Positions 7,376-8,252 of a stretch of 8,252 nt of DNA are shown here, piece by piece. Positions within the stretch are counted from its first letter, which is position 1. Every line of letters begins with the position of its first letter. The notes under the pieces are model-generated. The model saw nothing but the letters and a program-made list of their open reading frames with translations, did not search any database and was not told where the DNA came from. A program made the position numbers and the translations under genes. Origin of the DNA: Pseudomonadota bacterium (lineage in GTDB: Bacteria > Pseudomonadota > Gammaproteobacteria > Burkholderiales > Burkholderiaceae_D); contig JAEYIG010000002.1 of NCBI GenBank assembly GCA_023409175.1, positions 1 to 8,252 on the forward strand, in the 5' to 3' direction.

Positions 7376-8008
7376 TTATTTTTTGAGATCGGGACAATGC
7401 TTGAGCAAGCCGATGAGGGCATTGTTCACTTTTTTGGTATCTTCCACCAGATCGAAACTGTCAGGCATAAACAGCCAGCTCTTCAAAAGTCCGGTAAACG
7501 TGAAACCCATCACGCGGCTGGCCAGACTGATATCCAGGTCAACCGGCAACTGCTTTCTCGCCTGGGCATTGATCAGGGTATGTTCGATCATGTTATTGCA
7601 ATACGTTTGCCATTCCTTTTGCTGGATGACGATGCCGTCATCCTCATCCGTAAATTCACATTTATGAAAAAGAATATTCAATACCTTACGGAAATGCGGG
7701 TTATCAATGACGCCCTGCATGAGATTTTCATGTCCCACGCTGAGCTGTTCCAGCGGATCTTCGGTATTTTTATCGGCCGTTTTTTCCACAAGCTCTTTTA
7801 TAGGGCCACGTACCCTCGCTACCATGGCCTCGAAAAGCTCGACCTTGTTTTTGAAATGCCAGTAAATCGCACCCCGCGTCACACCTGCTGCCTCGGCGAT
7901 CTCGTTCAAGGTTGTACGCGACACCCCTTTCGCGTTAAAAACTTCCTCAGCCGCATCGAGAATTCGTTCGCGAGTTTCAAGAGGTTTTTTACGGGAAACG
8001 GGTTCCAT
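7376..8008 (-). CDS. acrR: TetR-family repressor, AcrR/TtgR-like
   Basis: This is a 210-residue DNA-binding repressor of the type that controls RND multidrug efflux operons and is released by pump substrates. The TetR N-terminal domain is clear: LETRERILDAAEEVF (10-24), then a helix-turn-helix in TLNEIAEAAGVTRGAIYWHF (33-52), close to E. coli AcrR in the recognition region. The C-terminal ligand and dimer domain keeps AcrR-like segments NILFHKCEF (111-119) and KSWLFMPDSFDL (176-187). I chose the ATG at 8008: AAAAGGA at 8022-8016 on the minus strand is a good Shine-Dalgarno site 7 nt upstream. An adjacent TTG at 8011 would add one residue but is less likely. Upstream lies an AcrR-like operator, the usual divergent arrangement with acrAB/mexAB/ttgABC-type genes. 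The symbol is by similarity; orthologs in other genera have other names. No terminator separates it from the convergent ATPase gene. Confidence 0.92.
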   Translation of the reverse strand: MEPVSRKKPLETRERILDAAEEVFNAKGVSRTTLNEIAEAAGVTRGAIYWHFKNKVELFEAMVARVRGPIKELVEKTADKNTEDPLEQLSVGHENLMQGVIDNPHFRKVLNILFHKCEFTDEDDGIVIQQKEWQTYCNNMIEHTLINAQARKQLPVDLDISLASRVMGFTFTGLLKSWLFMPDSFDLVEDTKKVNNALIGLLKHCPDLKK

Positions 8009-8037
8009 CAAGCATTCCTTTTAACAAGTTGTAACAA

Positions 8038-8043
8038 AATATA
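8038..8043 (-). promoter_or_regulatory. Candidate -10 box for the acrR-like gene
   Basis: TATATT on the minus strand (5 of 6 to the -10 consensus) lies 30 nt upstream of the ATG, giving a leader of about 22 nt. The matching -35 position reads AGATAT, a poor match. If this is the true promoter, the operator at 8094-8117 would lie well upstream of it, so autorepression might be weak. Confidence 0.3.
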
Positions 8044-8088
8044 AGGTTTGTTGCGCAAAAATATCTTCTGGTCAATAATTCAAGAAAA

Positions 8089-8117
8089 TTGATTACATAC
8101 ATTCATGATTGTATGTT
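8089..8117 (+). promoter_or_regulatory. Candidate rightward promoter covered by the operator
   Basis: TTGATT (8089-8094) and TATGTT (8112-8117), each 4 of 6 to consensus, have an ideal 17-bp spacer. The operator lies across the spacer and the -10 box, so a bound repressor would block RNA polymerase. Transcription would start near 8124 and run rightward towards the window edge. Confidence 0.45.
8094..8117. promoter_or_regulatory. AcrR-type operator
   Basis: A 24-bp imperfect palindrome has half-sites TACATACATTCA and TGATTGTATGTT, with 10 of 12 positions symmetric. From memory, the E. coli AcrR operator is a 24-bp palindrome starting TACATACATT and ending ATGTATGTA, and this site matches it nearly base for base. 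It lies 86 bp upstream of the acrR-like start codon and overlaps the candidate rightward promoter. Binding by the neighbouring repressor is an inference from the site match and the gene context. Confidence 0.82.
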
Positions 8118-8223
8118 AGATTATTGCGCTAGTCATCTACAATATGGCCTTTATTTTTTTACATGTTGGTTTTCCCATATTCAGATCGATTCGAAAACTG
8201 ATCCATTACACAAAAAAAAATCC

Positions 8224-8252
8224 ATGAGATCCATTTCCTGTTTAAAAAGCGT
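8224..8252 (+). CDS. Possible 5' end of the divergent gene, cut by the window edge
   Basis: ATG at 8224 opens a frame reading MRSISCLKS that is still open at the last base. It lies about 100 nt downstream of the candidate repressed promoter, where AcrR-type loci carry the periplasmic adaptor gene of an RND efflux pump (acrA/mexA type). Nine codons are too few to identify a product, although a basic, short N-terminus would suit a signal peptide. There is no Shine-Dalgarno sequence; a nine-A run (8212-8220) precedes it. The TGA of a 27-codon frame starting at 8144 overlaps this ATG. The true start may lie beyond the window. Confidence 0.3.

Noticed and set aside
7397..8044. Plus-strand open frame of 215 codons opposite the TetR-family gene
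   Set aside because: It is a shadow of the repressor, which has a clear TetR domain, a good ribosome site and an operator upstream.
8144..8160. T-run at 8154-8160 as a terminator or attenuator for the rightward transcript
   Set aside because: No stable GC-rich hairpin precedes the T-run.

Overview
The window looks like ordinary chromosome from a Gram-negative proteobacterium. Base composition is close to half G+C by eye. An outer-membrane-type lipoprotein and an AcrR-type regulator with an AcrR-like operator both point to Gram-negatives. A betaproteobacterium such as a member of the Oxalobacteraceae is my best guess, but it rests on general resemblance and moderate GC, not on a marker gene. 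There are no RNA genes, insertion sequences, CRISPR arrays or phage genes.

Layout, left to right: pgi, glucose-6-phosphate isomerase (+); a strong bidirectional terminator; a convergent DUF1254/DUF1214 lipoprotein gene (-); a 355-bp divergent, AT-rich intergenic region with several dyads; tal, transaldolase (+); a large terminator-like hairpin; a ten-helix P-type cation ATPase (+); an AcrR/TtgR-like TetR-family repressor (-) whose stop codon lies 6 bp from the ATPase stop; and a 240-bp regulatory region carrying a near-palindromic AcrR-type operator over a rightward promoter. A possible first few codons of the regulated gene appear at the right edge.

Functionally, Pgi and Tal meet at fructose 6-phosphate, the node between upper glycolysis/gluconeogenesis and the non-oxidative pentose phosphate pathway. 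The lipoprotein gene separates them and has no evident metabolic link. The repressor and operator imply that a multidrug efflux operon of the AcrAB/MexAB type starts at or just beyond the right edge, though no efflux protein is visible.

I found no convincing new multi-gene system. The points most worth a second look are the altered ion-site residues of the P-type ATPase (PAEFP in helix M4, His and Ile at the M5 ligand positions); the ATPase start codon, which has no Shine-Dalgarno sequence but overlaps the stop of a 7-codon leader frame; and the AcrR-type operator with the incomplete gene to its right.
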